A DNA stretch of 64,000 bases from Sporosarcina sp. (GTDB taxonomy: Bacteria > Bacillota > Bacilli > Bacillales_A > Planococcaceae), in NCBI GenBank assembly GCA_029257435.1, contig JARIBI010000058.1, forward strand, positions 1 to 64,000. The letters are read 5' to 3'. The notes beneath the pieces were generated by a model. The model searched no databases. It was given only the letters and a program-made list of their open reading frames with translations, and had not been told where the DNA came from. Position numbers and translations under genes: made by a program. Each line of letters starts with the position of its first letter. Position 1 is the stretch's first letter. Shown here piece after piece: positions 35,943-45,340 of the stretch.

Positions 35943-36758
35943 ATGGAAAAGGTTATTGATATCGAGGAACGGATCCCATCTATGCGCAAAAAACGTCGTA
36001 AAAAAACCAATCGAAAGTTTGTGTTCATTTTACTCGTGTTTGTTATCATCCTCCTCGTCCTCCTTTACTTTCAATCACAAGCGAGTAAAATCGATGCTGT
36101 TGAACTGAATGGTGCTGTGCTTCATGATAAGGATTTCTATTTAAAACAAGCTGGCATTGCTTCTGGGGACTCCATTTGGGGGTTTAGTGCGGATGATGCA
36201 AGAAAGCGCCTAAACGGCGTTGAAGGAGTGCAGAAGGCTTCAATTTCACGTAAATGGTTCCGTGATGTGCACATTACAATCCAGGAATGGAAACCCATTG
36301 CGTGGATCGATCGAAAAGGACAATACGACCTTATTCTTGAAGATGGAGAAGTTTTTGTACCGGTTACAGAGCCGACTATCGATATCCCGATTATCACTGG
36401 ATTCGAAGATGAAGATGTACGAAAACTTCTTGCCTCCCAACTTGTGGAGTTAAATGACTCCGTGTATCAGCTCGTTTCTGAAGTTAGGGAACCTGATGAG
36501 TCTGATGGGGATCGTGTGATTTTGTATATGGATGATGGTTATGAAGTTCATGCAACACTAGGAACATTGGCGGACAAGCTCTCTTATTATCCGGAGATTG
36601 TAAATCAGCTGAATGGTTCTGAAAAAGGCGTGATAGATGTGGAAGTAGGAACATATTTTACACCATATAGTAAATTGTATGGAAATGAAGAAGAAACAGC
36701 TGAAGAAGAAAATGCGGAAGAAGAAAAAGGTGATGACAGTGAGTCTGAAGACGAGTGA
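35943..36758 (+). CDS. divIB: Cell division protein DivIB (FtsQ)
   Basis: Bitopic division protein of 271 residues: basic cytoplasmic tail, membrane helix (about 25-44), POTRA domain (about 47-117) and FtsQ/DivIB domain, ending in a very acidic Glu-rich tail. ATG 35943 follows AAGGAGGGGGAGG; the TTG upstream is not needed. The 3' end overlaps the next gene by about 20 bases. Confidence 0.92.
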   Translation: MEKVIDIEERIPSMRKKRRKKTNRKFVFILLVFVIILLVLLYFQSQASKIDAVELNGAVLHDKDFYLKQAGIASGDSIWGFSADDARKRLNGVEGVQKASISRKWFRDVHITIQEWKPIAWIDRKGQYDLILEDGEVFVPVTEPTIDIPIITGFEDEDVRKLLASQLVELNDSVYQLVSEVREPDESDGDRVILYMDDGYEVHATLGTLADKLSYYPEIVNQLNGSEKGVIDVEVGTYFTPYSKLYGNEEETAEEENAEEEKGDDSESEDE

Positions 36759-37464
36759 CCGGAAAAAAAGAAATAACCGTATTTCTTACGCCCTCGTATT
36801 TTTAGTGCTTGGTTTCATTTTTTCTTTCTCCTATAGGACACTCGGTCCAGGTTCTGAAACCCAACAACTAAGAGCTCAAGTCGATACGAAAGAAGAAGGA
36901 TTTCGCGAGCAGCTGATTGAGCAAAAAGAACGGAATAAGCAGCTGACAGATGAAATCTCTGCTAAGCAAAAGTCAATTGCGGAAGTTGAACAGTCATTAA
37001 GTGATTCTGAAGAAAATCATGATCTGCTTGTCAAAGAAGCAAAAAGCCTAAGGTTGCTTCTTGGCGTAGTTCCTGCGAGTGGACAAGGTGTACGGGTTGA
37101 ACTCGCAGATGGAAACTACGACCCAGCTCAGCAGAATCCGAATGAATATATCGTCCATGAGAGTCAAGTATTACTAGTAGTCAATGAACTTAAAATTGCT
37201 GGAGCGCAAGCAGTATCTATCAATGGACAACGCTTAAATGCGAATTCAAGTATAAAATGCACGGGTCCAGTGATTACCATTGATGGACAAACTTACCCTG
37301 CTCCTTTTGTGGTAGAGGCAATTGGTGATTCCAATGCACTTAACTCTTCCATAATGCTAAAGGGGGGCGTAATGGATACTCTAATGTCAGACAATATTGA
37401 AATGGAAATTGAAAAGGTGAGAGAGATTACAATGCCTGCATTACGAGATGACATACAAGGATAA
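36739..37464 (+). CDS. ylxW: DUF881 family protein YlxW
   Basis: A 241-residue protein with an N-terminal membrane helix (about 15-32), a coiled coil (about 50-95) and a DUF881 domain with LNANSSIKCTGPVITIDGQ (about 166-184). Function unknown, but it is conserved in this part of dcw. I prefer GTG 36739, for which AAGGTGAT is at a usable distance; ATG 36733 abuts that site. The N-terminus remains uncertain. Confidence 0.82.
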   Translation: MSLKTSDRKKRNNRISYALVFLVLGFIFSFSYRTLGPGSETQQLRAQVDTKEEGFREQLIEQKERNKQLTDEISAKQKSIAEVEQSLSDSEENHDLLVKEAKSLRLLLGVVPASGQGVRVELADGNYDPAQQNPNEYIVHESQVLLVVNELKIAGAQAVSINGQRLNANSSIKCTGPVITIDGQTYPAPFVVEAIGDSNALNSSIMLKGGVMDTLMSDNIEMEIEKVREITMPALRDDIQG

Positions 37465-37493
37465 TTCAAACCGGCGAGAGGGGATGAGTATGT

Positions 37494-38207
37494 ATGAAAC
37501 GTAAATGGATGTTCACTTTCATCCTGCTCATTGTCGGTTTCATGGTTGCCGTGCAATACAACACTGTACAGCAGCCTGAGGAGCGAGATACGCGGGATTT
37601 GTGGGCAATCAGGAACGAGTTAGCAAAAGAACGTAAACTTCATTCAGAACTATTAACAGAAGTTCGGGAGTTGGATAAAACACTTGGAAAATACAATTCT
37701 TCTGAAGGCGAAAATGCAGGGAAGGCATTAGCCGATACAGTTCACGGTTTACGGCAGCAAGCGGGAATGATAGACCAAAGCGGGCCCGGGATTATAATCG
37801 ATGTGGTTCCTTCAGAAGAGAGCATGGCTTTCGGAACACCGCTGCACGAAGTAAGCCCTGAATTGCTGACACGCTTTGTAAATGATGTAAACCGGTTTAA
37901 AGGGATAGACATGGAAATTGACGGGAAACGAGTGACTGCGTTAAGTGCAATCAGGGATATTAACGGGGAGACAACCGTCAATGGTTTGCCTGTGTCGTTA
38001 CCTCCATTCCAGATAAAAATTTTATCTGCTGACTTGGAAAACAGTGAAAAGCTCTACAACTTCTTACAATCGTCATCGATTCTTGATGACTTTTACTTGG
38101 ACGACTTTGTGTTAGAGATCAGTCAACCGGAATCGAAAGTAACAATTAACGGCAGAATCGACAAATTTGAAAATCGATTTCTGAAAGAATTGCCAAAGGA
38201 GGGCTGA
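37494..38207 (+). CDS. ylxX: DUF881 family protein YlxX
   Basis: Second DUF881 protein in tandem, 237 residues. It has an N-terminal membrane helix (about 5-20), a coiled-coil stretch and a DUF881 domain with GPGIIIDVVPSEE (about 95-107) and EIDGKRVTALSAIRDINGE (about 141-159). The pair ylxW-ylxX is the same in B. subtilis; sequence similarity between the two suggests an old duplication. Function unknown. Confidence 0.85.
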   Translation: MKRKWMFTFILLIVGFMVAVQYNTVQQPEERDTRDLWAIRNELAKERKLHSELLTEVRELDKTLGKYNSSEGENAGKALADTVHGLRQQAGMIDQSGPGIIIDVVPSEESMAFGTPLHEVSPELLTRFVNDVNRFKGIDMEIDGKRVTALSAIRDINGETTVNGLPVSLPPFQIKILSADLENSEKLYNFLQSSSILDDFYLDDFVLEISQPESKVTINGRIDKFENRFLKELPKEG

Positions 38208-38209
38208 CA

Positions 38210-38581
38210 ATGTGGTTACCAATATTGGGGTTGATACTTGGGGTATCACTCGGATTTCTCACAGATCTCCAGATCCCTCAAGAATACGGTAATTATTTGT
38301 CAATTGCCGTACTGGCAGCGCTCGATACGTTACTTGGAGGAATTCGGGCCCACTTGCAACGGGTTTATGATGACCAAGTGTTCATCACAGGTTTTTTCTT
38401 CAATATTTTACTAGCTGCAGGACTTGCATTCCTTGGCGTACACTTAGGTGTGGATCTCTATCTCGCTGCTATATTTGCGTTTGGTGTGCGGCTGTTCCAG
38501 AATTTAGCTGTTATTCGAAGAGTATTACTCAGTAAATGGTCAGAGTATCGTAAAGTTTCTACGACAAATATTACAAAATGA
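38210..38581 (+). CDS. sbp: Small basic protein Sbp (DUF1290)
   Basis: A 123-residue membrane protein with three or four hydrophobic segments, of the DUF1290 (small basic protein) family found just before ftsA in Bacillales. It begins two bases after ylxX behind AAAGGAGGG. No function is known. Confidence 0.88.
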   Translation: MWLPILGLILGVSLGFLTDLQIPQEYGNYLSIAVLAALDTLLGGIRAHLQRVYDDQVFITGFFFNILLAAGLAFLGVHLGVDLYLAAIFAFGVRLFQNLAVIRRVLLSKWSEYRKVSTTNITK

Positions 38582-38612
38582 GAGGATTTCGAGAGGAGAT
38601 GGCGAAAATATT

Positions 38613-38641
38613 TAGACAATGCAGTAAGAATACAATAGAAT
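38613..38641 (+). promoter_or_regulatory. Probable sigma-A promoter of ftsA-ftsZ
   Basis: TAGACA (38613-38618), a 17-bp spacer and TAGAAT (38636-38641), each five of six to consensus, in the gap between sbp and ftsA. B. subtilis also has promoters just before ftsAZ. Confidence 0.55.
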
Positions 38642-38672
38642 GGAAGAAGAGTCATAATTGGAGGTGCCAAAG

Positions 38673-39950
38673 ATGAGTCAGTCAAATATGTATGTATCAC
38701 TCGACATCGGGTCCTCCACTATCAAAGTCCTAATCGGTGAGGTAGATGGCGGATCCTTGCATGTAATCGGGGTCGGCAATGTTCAATCTGCCGGTATCCG
38801 TAAAGGATCTATTGTGGACATTGACGCAACCGTCCAGTCTATCCGTAAAGCTGTAGAACAAGCAGAACGAATGACAGGATTACAAGTAAAAGAGGTTGTT
38901 CTGGGAATACCTTCTAATGGTGTTACCTTGCAAGATGTAAAAGGTGTTGTTGCTGTAAACTCTGTGAATCGTGAAATTACAGACGACGATTTAGATCGTG
39001 TCATGGAGTCGGCGCAAGTCATGTCTGTTGCACCTGAGAGAGAAATTGTAAATATCATTCCTAAGCAATTCATTGTGGATGATTATGATGAGATAAAGGA
39101 TCCAAGAGGGATGATCGGCGTCCGTCTGGAAATGGACGGTACAATGATTACAACGTCAAAAACACTTGTACACAATATCCTTCGTTGTGTAGAACGAGCT
39201 GGTCTTTCCATCCGCGAAATCTATTTGCAGCCGCTCGCATCTGGAACGTTTGCATTAACAGAAGACGAAATGAATCACGGAACAGCGTTTATCGATATCG
39301 GCGGCGGTTCAACGACAGTTTCTGTTTTCTGGGAAAATCGATTTGCCGCAACGAAAGTTCTTCCAGTCGGCGGAGATCATATTACAAAAGATCTTTCAAT
39401 TATTCTTAAGACGCCAACTGAACAGGCGAGAAAAATTAAGCATCAATATGGTCATGCTTTTTATGATGATGCCTCTGATGACGAATTGTTTGAAGTTCCG
39501 GTAATTGGCGCAGATACGAAAGATCAGTATAGCCAAAAATACATATCGGAAATTATCGGAGTGAGACTCGAGGAGCTATTTGAACTTGTGCTTGAAGAGT
39601 TGTACCACTTAGGTATCCGAGATCTTCCGGGGGGTGTTGTATTAACTGGCGGCACAACCAAAATGGATGGTATTTTGCAACTGGCACGTCATGTTCTCAA
39701 CACACGTGTTAGAATCCATACGCCAGAATATATTGGTGTTCGGGAGCCGATGTACTCAACAGCAGTTGGTCTCATTCGATATGCGAGTATGGAAGATGTT
39801 TTCTTTGGAGAAGGGCATTTCGAACCAATGGGACAAGCATACGATGAAACAGCTGCTGCACCCGTTGCTAGGAAGAGTCAGGAACCGAAACAAGCAAAAG
39901 ATTCTTTGCTTGGGAAAACAAAACGCTTTTTCGATAGCTTTTTTGAATAA
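38673..39950 (+). CDS. ftsA: Cell division protein FtsA
   Basis: Actin-like ATPase that tethers FtsZ to the membrane. The 425 residues show phosphate-1 SLDIGSSTIKVLIGE (about 8-22), the 1C-domain SHS2 region, phosphate-2 AFIDIGGGSTTVSVF (about 203-217), GGVVLTGGTTKMDG (about 321-334) and a C-terminal amphipathic helix, KTKRFFDSFFE. ATG 38673 follows TTGGAGGTG; the ORF's five extra residues are excluded. Confidence 0.97.
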   Translation: MSQSNMYVSLDIGSSTIKVLIGEVDGGSLHVIGVGNVQSAGIRKGSIVDIDATVQSIRKAVEQAERMTGLQVKEVVLGIPSNGVTLQDVKGVVAVNSVNREITDDDLDRVMESAQVMSVAPEREIVNIIPKQFIVDDYDEIKDPRGMIGVRLEMDGTMITTSKTLVHNILRCVERAGLSIREIYLQPLASGTFALTEDEMNHGTAFIDIGGGSTTVSVFWENRFAATKVLPVGGDHITKDLSIILKTPTEQARKIKHQYGHAFYDDASDDELFEVPVIGADTKDQYSQKYISEIIGVRLEELFELVLEELYHLGIRDLPGGVVLTGGTTKMDGILQLARHVLNTRVRIHTPEYIGVREPMYSTAVGLIRYASMEDVFFGEGHFEPMGQAYDETAAAPVARKSQEPKQAKDSLLGKTKRFFDSFFE

Positions 39951-39994
39951 ATTCGAGATCCAAATGATACGTGGAATGATTAGGAGGAGAAGAG

Positions 39995-41173
39995 ATGCTA
40001 GAGTTTGATACGAACATTGAAGCGCTCGCAGTCATCAAAGTAATCGGTGTTGGCGGCGGCGGTAATAACGCAGTAAATAGAATGATTGAGCATGGAGTAC
40101 AAGGTGTAGAGTTCATCGCGGTAAATACGGATGCACAAGCACTTAACTTGTCCCAAGCAGAAGTAAAACTTCAAATTGGCGGAAAGTTGACACGCGGTCT
40201 TGGAGCAGGGGCAAACCCTGAAGTGGGCAAGAAGGCTGCTGAAGAAAGCCGTGAGCAGCTGGAAGAGGCACTTCGAGGCGCTGATATGGTATTCGTGACT
40301 GCAGGTATGGGCGGCGGTACAGGTACTGGTGCAGCACCTGTTATTGCACAAATCGCAAAAGATCTTGGAGCTCTTACAGTAGGTGTCGTCACACGTCCAT
40401 TCACATTTGAAGGACGCAAACGTTCCACACAAGCAATCGGCGGTATTACAGCTATGAAAGAATCCGTGGATACACTGATTGTCATTCCAAATGATAAGCT
40501 GCTTGAAATTGTAGATAAAAACACGCCAATGCTTGAAGCATTCCGCGAAGCGGATAATGTCCTTCGTCAAGGTGTTCAAGGTATTTCAGATTTGATCGCT
40601 GTACCGGGTCTTATTAACCTGGACTTCGCCGATGTGAAGACGATTATGTCTAACAAAGGATCAGCGCTTATGGGAATCGGAATGTCTACAGGTGAAAACC
40701 GTGCATCTGAAGCTGCTAAAAAAGCAATCTCCAGCCCGCTTCTTGAAACATCAATTGATGGAGCAAAAGGTGTGTTGATGAACATTACTGGCGGTTCTAA
40801 TCTAAGTCTATTTGAAGTACAAGAAGCAGCGGATATTGTTGCTTCCGCTTCTGATGAAGATGTGAACATGATTTTTGGTTCAGTCATCAATGATGATTTG
40901 AAGGATGAAATCATTGTGACAGTTATTGCAACTGGTTTCACAGATGAGCAGATCACTCAAGTTCGCGGAAACCGCAACGCAGGATACGGTGGTGTTCGTC
41001 AGCGTGAGACGCAGGCGCCGCAAAGTAATCCGACGCCAAGCAATCAAATTCGTCACGAAGAACCGCAACATCACCAGCCGGTTCACCATGAACCAGCTCG
41101 CAGTCAGCAGCAAACACAACAAGACGATGGCTTGGACATCCCAACGTTCTTGCGCAATCGTCGTCGTAAATAA
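39995..41173 (+). CDS. ftsZ: Cell division protein FtsZ
   Basis: Tubulin-like GTPase forming the Z ring. The 392 residues contain the tubulin signature [11 protein letters not shown] (about 106-116), [13 protein letters not shown] (about 19-31) and the T7 synergy loop [11 protein letters not shown] (about 208-218). A Gln/Pro/His-rich linker leads to the C-terminal peptide [15 protein letters not shown], which binds FtsA, SepF and other partners. Followed by a strong terminator. Confidence 0.98.
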   Translation: MLEFDTNIEALAVIKVIGVGGGGNNAVNRMIEHGVQGVEFIAVNTDAQALNLSQAEVKLQIGGKLTRGLGAGANPEVGKKAAEESREQLEEALRGADMVFVTAGMGGGTGTGAAPVIAQIAKDLGALTVGVVTRPFTFEGRKRSTQAIGGITAMKESVDTLIVIPNDKLLEIVDKNTPMLEAFREADNVLRQGVQGISDLIAVPGLINLDFADVKTIMSNKGSALMGIGMSTGENRASEAAKKAISSPLLETSIDGAKGVLMNITGGSNLSLFEVQEAADIVASASDEDVNMIFGSVINDDLKDEIIVTVIATGFTDEQITQVRGNRNAGYGGVRQRETQAPQSNPTPSNQIRHEEPQHHQPVHHEPARSQQQTQQDDGLDIPTFLRNRRRK

Positions 41174-41187
41174 CCGAAATGCACCAG

Positions 41188-41215
41188 CCTCCGGCAATTG
41201 AGCCGGAGGTTTTTT
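41188..41215 (+). terminator. Terminator after ftsZ
   Basis: CCTCCGGC and GCCGGAGG pair across a 6-nt loop, followed by TTTTTT. It ends the dcw/ftsAZ unit. Confidence 0.92.
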
Positions 41216-41237
41216 CGTGTTCATCTTTCGAACAATC

Positions 41238-41244
41238 TGTCGAA
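41238..41244 (+). promoter_or_regulatory. 0A box before spoIIGA
   Basis: TGTCGAA is an exact Spo0A box, with an imperfect inverted copy TTCGAACA at 41227-41234. Downstream, GTGACA at 41271 and TAATCT at 41298 are 21 bp apart, similar to the unusually wide spacing of the Spo0A-driven spoIIG promoter of B. subtilis. Spo0A control of spoIIGA-sigE is therefore likely. Confidence 0.65.
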
Positions 41245-41324
41245 CTTTTCTTTCAGATTCATACCGTAAAGTGACAAAACTCGTGATGGAATAATGGTAA
41301 TCTTGCAAACAAGGAGGACAGCCT

Positions 41325-42185
41325 ATGTATGGGGAAGTCATGATTATTATCAATATGGTTTTCAATTATACAGTTCTGTCATTTGCCAATGCGACCGGGG
41401 ATACTAAAATTAGCAAGAAGCGATTGGCGTTAGCAGCATTTGCAGGTGCCATTCCAGCAGTTGTTTTCCCAGACTCTGTAGTAGCTTCGCTGACTGCGTT
41501 TGCAATCATGGCAGGCTGTGCATTCGGTTTTTCTGCACGTCTTTGGAAAGCATCGATAGGACTCGTACTGATAGGTGCGTTTTTAGCAGGCGGATTGTTA
41601 TCCGCACTTCCATTCAGTCAATTGGGTCAGAGCTTTCAATATCACTTGATCATCTATGTGGCACTTGCATATTGCTGTCTTCAATTAGTAAAAGTAAAAT
41701 GGCTGGATGTTCGCAAAATCAGCCGATTTTCAGAGTTTGCGTGCGATTCGGAGCTGCATCTATTTGGTACTTCAGTGAATTTGCGCGTATTTATTGACAC
41801 GGGTAATAGCTGCACCGAACCATTGTCAAATGATGCCGTTCATTTCGTATCACTCCGAGCGGTGAAGTCTATTATCCCAGATGATTTACTCGAAGGATTG
41901 CAGAAAGTTGGAACTGAACAAGGCTCCATCCCTGATTTATCCCAATTCCCTGAACGGTACAGCAGACAATTGCGTCTCATTCGGATTCAAACGGTCGAAG
42001 GGGCGAACTGGGCTGCAGGGATACGATTTGACAGCTGGGAATTGGAAGGTAATCGCTCTTTAGAAAAAGGATATATCGTGTTGACAGCTGATAATGCGCG
42101 ATACCCGCATAGTGCAGCTGCAATCCTGCATGTATCTGCCTTGGAGACTAGAGAAGAAGAAAGGGGAATGCTTCATGCTACATGA
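41325..42185 (+). CDS. spoIIGA: SpoIIGA, pro-sigma-E processing peptidase
   Basis: Septal aspartic protease that activates pro-sigma-E in the mother cell after a forespore signal. The 286 residues have five N-terminal membrane segments (about 1-125) and a C-terminal retropepsin-like domain with [13 protein letters not shown] (about 158-170), the active Asp in DTGN. ATG follows AAGGAGGAC. Its 3' end overlaps sigE by 11 bases. Confidence 0.95.
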   Translation: MYGEVMIIINMVFNYTVLSFANATGDTKISKKRLALAAFAGAIPAVVFPDSVVASLTAFAIMAGCAFGFSARLWKASIGLVLIGAFLAGGLLSALPFSQLGQSFQYHLIIYVALAYCCLQLVKVKWLDVRKISRFSEFACDSELHLFGTSVNLRVFIDTGNSCTEPLSNDAVHFVSLRAVKSIIPDDLLEGLQKVGTEQGSIPDLSQFPERYSRQLRLIRIQTVEGANWAAGIRFDSWELEGNRSLEKGYIVLTADNARYPHSAAAILHVSALETREEERGMLHAT

Positions 42186-42885
42186 ATTGAAGAAATGGCT
42201 TTCGGTACTCGCAGGAATCTTTAAGAAGAAAAATGGGACGTACTATATCGGTGGACATGAATCGCTGCCCAAGCCTCTGACAAGGGAAGAAGAAGCCGAA
42301 ACGATTGCCGCATATATGGCAGGGGATCAACAAGCCAGAGATCGGTTAATCGAGAAAAATTTACGGCTTGTTGTCTATATCGCAAGACGGTTCGACAATA
42401 CGAATACGCACATTGAGGATTTAATTAGCATTGGTGCAATCGGGCTCATTAAAGCCATTGAGACGTTCAAAAGCGATAAGAATATTAAGTTAGCAACGTA
42501 CGCATCGAGATGTATTGAAAACGAAATTTTAATGCATTTAAGAAAAACAAATCGAACGCGTTCTGAAATTTCTTTTGACGAGCCCCTCAATTCCGATGCA
42601 GATGGAAATGAGCTCTTGCTGTCTGATATTTTAGGGACAGATGAAGATATTATTACAGATGACGTTGAGAAGAAAATCGAGCGTCAGCATATGATTGACG
42701 CAGTAACGACACTCAGTGATCGGGAACGTCATATTATGGAATGCAGATTCGGATTGACGGGGAAAATTGAAATGACGCAAAAAGAAGTTGCAGATTTACT
42801 TGGCATTTCCCAATCGTATATTTCACGTTTAGAAAAGAAGATCATTTCAGAACTTCGTGATCGTTTGAACCATCCGATTGCGTAA
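42175..42885 (+). CDS. sigE: RNA polymerase sigma-E factor (pro-sigma-E)
   Basis: Early mother-cell sigma factor of sporulation. The 236 residues start with an amphipathic membrane-binding pro-sequence (about 1-24), and the mature protein begins near [11 protein letters not shown]. Region 2 has [12 protein letters not shown] and [15 protein letters not shown]; region 4 has [26 protein letters not shown] 42175 follows AAAGGGG; the ORF's 27 upstream residues belong to the spoIIGA overlap in another frame. Confidence 0.97.
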   Translation: MLHELKKWLSVLAGIFKKKNGTYYIGGHESLPKPLTREEEAETIAAYMAGDQQARDRLIEKNLRLVVYIARRFDNTNTHIEDLISIGAIGLIKAIETFKSDKNIKLATYASRCIENEILMHLRKTNRTRSEISFDEPLNSDADGNELLLSDILGTDEDIITDDVEKKIERQHMIDAVTTLSDRERHIMECRFGLTGKIEMTQKEVADLLGISQSYISRLEKKIISELRDRLNHPIA

Positions 42886-42912
42886 TGGTTGAAATTGGTG
42901 TTTCAGAAAACC

Positions 42913-42941
42913 GCATAGAACTCCACTCAGAGGATAAGCTA
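42913..42941 (+). promoter_or_regulatory. Sigma-F-like promoter of sigG
   Basis: GCATA (42913-42917), a 14-bp spacer and GGATAAGCTA (42932-42941) fit the sigma-F pattern GYATA-N15-GGNRANAMTR at all of the -35 and 8 of 10 positions of the -10, with the spacer one base short. B. subtilis sigG is transcribed by sigma-F. Eye match only. Confidence 0.45.
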
Positions 42942-42978
42942 TCTCGTACAGTCATCTACAGAATACGGAGGAATTCAG

Positions 42979-43764
42979 ATGGTACGTACAAGAGTGGAAA
43001 TTTGCGGTATCGACACATCTACTTTGCCGCTTCTGTCGAGTGAAGTCATGAAAGAAACATTCATCCGCCTGCAAAGTGGGGATGAATCAGCCAGAGATGA
43101 ACTCGTAACAGCGAATTTACGTCTCGTCCTAAGTCTTGTGCAGCGATTTGCCTATCGAGGGGAACAAGCGGATGATTTGTTTCAAGTTGGTTGTGTCGGT
43201 CTGCTGAAGTCAATAGACAACTTTGATTTAAAACACAATGTAAGATTTTCAACGTATGCAGTGCCTATGATTGTCGGGGAAATTAAACGGCATTTGAGAG
43301 ATCATCATTCCGTTCGAGTCTCACGCTCGCTCCGAGATATTGCGTATAAGGCAATTCGTGCTAAAGAAGAATTTATCAACGAACATCAAAAAGAACCAAG
43401 AATATCTGACTTAGCAAAAATGACGGACATCCCGGAAGAGGATATCTTATTTGCTCTGGATGCCATACAAGATCCGATGTCCCTTCACGAACCGATAAAT
43501 GGAGATGGCGGAGATCCTGTGTATATGATGGATCAGCTTCACGATAAAACAGTATCAGAAGAGCGATGGTCAACTTATGTATCGATGAAGGAAACGATGA
43601 CAGGACTCGATAATCGGCAGCAGCTGATTTTGTCGAAGCGGTTTTATCTGGGGCAAACACAAACTGAAATTGCTCGGGAGCTGGGCATTTCCCAGGCTCA
43701 AATATCCCGCTTGGAAAAACAGGCAATTGCTCAAATCCGTGAAGGAATGGAACAAAATAAATAA
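42979..43764 (+). CDS. sigG: RNA polymerase sigma-G factor
   Basis: Late forespore sigma factor. The 261 residues begin with the sigma-G-specific VEICGIDTSTLPLL (about 6-19), then region 2 with NLRLVLSLVQRFAYRG (about 46-61) and DDLFQVGCVGLLKSIDNF, RVSRSLRDIAYKA, and region 4 QTEIARELGISQAQISRLEK. By my recollection of B. subtilis SigG, the Gin/CsfB-contact Asn45 aligns with Thr44 here. It follows sigE as in B. subtilis and ends at a terminator. Confidence 0.96.
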   Translation: MVRTRVEICGIDTSTLPLLSSEVMKETFIRLQSGDESARDELVTANLRLVLSLVQRFAYRGEQADDLFQVGCVGLLKSIDNFDLKHNVRFSTYAVPMIVGEIKRHLRDHHSVRVSRSLRDIAYKAIRAKEEFINEHQKEPRISDLAKMTDIPEEDILFALDAIQDPMSLHEPINGDGGDPVYMMDQLHDKTVSEERWSTYVSMKETMTGLDNRQQLILSKRFYLGQTQTEIARELGISQAQISRLEKQAIAQIREGMEQNK

Positions 43765-43770
43765 TTTCGG

Positions 43771-43802
43771 ACGCAATGCGATGGATGCATTGCGTTTTTT
43801 TG
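43771..43802 (+). terminator. Terminator after sigG
   Basis: ACGCAATGC (43771-43779) and GCATTGCGT (43787-43795) pair, followed by seven T. Confidence 0.9.
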
Positions 43803-43841
43803 TACGCCTATCTGCATAGAATATGAAAAAGGGGGATTTCT

Positions 43842-44087
43842 ATGCGCTTTTCGGAATTTCAAAAAAAAGAAGTGATTGATATGCAACGCGGAAAATTTCT
43901 TGGATTCATTCAAGATGCGGCAATCGATATAACAAAAGGTAAAATTGATACGCTGCATATCGGAGATACGGAAAGATCGCTGTTTATGGAAATGCGCGTA
44001 AAAGATCAAAAGCAGTTTGGTTATGATGAAGTTGTAACGATTGGAAAAGATATTGTCCTTATTCAAAAGAAAGAGCCGAAAAAGTGA
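43842..44087 (+). CDS. ylmC: YlmC/YmxH family sporulation protein
   Basis: An 81-residue PRC-barrel protein of the YlmC/YmxH family, which spore formers encode near sigG. It opens with MRFSEFQKKEVIDMQRGKFLG and ends VTIGKDIVLIQ, as family members do. Role unknown. ATG after AAAAAGGGGG. The adjoining ylmD of B. subtilis is absent. Confidence 0.85.
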   Translation: MRFSEFQKKEVIDMQRGKFLGFIQDAAIDITKGKIDTLHIGDTERSLFMEMRVKDQKQFGYDEVVTIGKDIVLIQKKEPKK

Positions 44088-44155
44088 CTTATCGTTGATA
44101 ACTAGGCTTCTGGTTGATACAATGGAACAAAGTATCGAGAAAAGTAGTGATTAAG

Positions 44156-44848
44156 ATGACACCATTACAGCAGCGGATAAATACAATCGAAGAGACCATC
44201 TGCCAGGCGTGTGAACGGGCAGGCAGAGATCGTGATGAAGTTACAGTTATTGCAGTTACCAAGCAAGTGTCTGAAGAACGCACACAAAATGTTTTGGACC
44301 GAGGGATCATCCATTTAGGTGAGAACCGACCCGAAGGACTTCTTGCAAAACAGCATGCAATTCCTCAAGGGGCTGTTTGGCATTTCATCGGAAATGTGCA
44401 AAGTCGCAAAGTAAAAGAAATCATCGAACGCATTGATTATCTCCACTCTTTAGATCGATTGAGTATAGCTAAGGAAATTCAGAAACGGGCAGTTGAACCG
44501 ATTGACTGTTTCGTACAAGTTAATGTTTCTGGTGAGGAATCGAAATCTGGACTATCGCCAGCTGAAACACAAGAATTTATCGATGCATTAGTAGAGTATG
44601 ATAAAATACGGGTAATCGGTCTAATGACGATGGCTCCATTAACAGAGGATCAAGATTCCATCCGAGAAGTGTTTAGAAAGCTGCGTGAACTGCGAGATGA
44701 ACTGGCAGCTAAAAAGATGAAACATGCACCGTTAACCAAATTGTCCATGGGGATGTCGAATGATTACAGTATTGCAATCGAAGAGGGCGCGACCCATGTG
44801 CGAATTGGGACTGCACTCGTCGGTTCGGAGAGCGAGGGAGACGAATGA
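44156..44848 (+). CDS. ylmE: YggS-family PLP homeostasis protein YlmE
   Basis: Pyridoxal-phosphate-binding protein of the YggS/PROSC family, single-domain TIM barrel without known catalysis, involved in PLP and amino-acid homeostasis. The 230 residues have the PLP lysine in VTVIAVTKQV (about 29-38), WHFIGNVQSRKV (about 76-87), QVNVSGEESKSG (about 121-132) and LSMGMSNDYSIAIEEG (about 198-213). I chose ATG 44156, for which AAAGTAGTGAT is a fair ribosome site. Overlaps sepF as ATGA. Confidence 0.92.
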   Translation: MTPLQQRINTIEETICQACERAGRDRDEVTVIAVTKQVSEERTQNVLDRGIIHLGENRPEGLLAKQHAIPQGAVWHFIGNVQSRKVKEIIERIDYLHSLDRLSIAKEIQKRAVEPIDCFVQVNVSGEESKSGLSPAETQEFIDALVEYDKIRVIGLMTMAPLTEDQDSIREVFRKLRELRDELAAKKMKHAPLTKLSMGMSNDYSIAIEEGATHVRIGTALVGSESEGDE

Positions 44849-45321
44849 GTATAAAAGGCAAATTCGAAAAATGGTTTTACCTTGACGAAGAAGAGGCGGC
44901 AGCGCAAGAAACAGCGGCTAAGCAGCAAACAGCTCCAACAATGCCGGAGCGGAAGCCAAATAAACAAACTTCCATGAAAAATGCTCCCCTGCCTAAACAG
45001 AATCGCAAGGAACCCCAGACTGGCGGGAACATTGTGAGCTTACAAAGCGTCCAAAAATCATCAAAAGTTATTTTAGTTGAGCCCCGTGTCTATGCAGAAG
45101 CACAAGATATCTCAGAACATCTGACTAGCAAACGGGCAGTCATTGTGAATTTACAGCGTATCGACCGTGAACAGGGAATTCGAATTGTTGATTTCCTTAG
45201 CGGTGCAGTGTATGCGTTAAATGGAGATATCCAGCGGATTGGCACAGATATTTTCCTTTGCGTTCCGGAAAACGTAGAAGTGAATGGCTCAATTTCCGAC
45301 TATTTGAACGAAAGAAACTAA
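44845..45321 (+). CDS. sepF: Cell division protein SepF
   Basis: FtsZ-binding membrane protein that supports ring assembly. The 158 residues comprise an N-terminal amphipathic helix (about 1-14), a Gln/Lys-rich linker and the DUF552 core from about 68, with AVIVNLQRIDREQGIRIVDFLSGA (shown from about 95). Translationally coupled to ylmE. Confidence 0.95.
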   Translation: MSIKGKFEKWFYLDEEEAAAQETAAKQQTAPTMPERKPNKQTSMKNAPLPKQNRKEPQTGGNIVSLQSVQKSSKVILVEPRVYAEAQDISEHLTSKRAVIVNLQRIDREQGIRIVDFLSGAVYALNGDIQRIGTDIFLCVPENVEVNGSISDYLNERN

Positions 45322-45340
45322 ATGAGGTGTACCAACCGTA

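Noticed and set aside
36679-36738. N-terminal Lys-rich extension of YlxW in the ORF track
   Set aside because: It is an out-of-frame reading of the acidic divIB tail; the ribosome site favours the GTG at 36739.
39998-41365. Long minus-strand ORFs of 193, 126 and 161 aa opposite ftsZ
   Set aside because: Shadows of ftsZ: no ribosome sites, composition rich in Cys and Ser as expected of antisense frames, and they overlap a certain gene.
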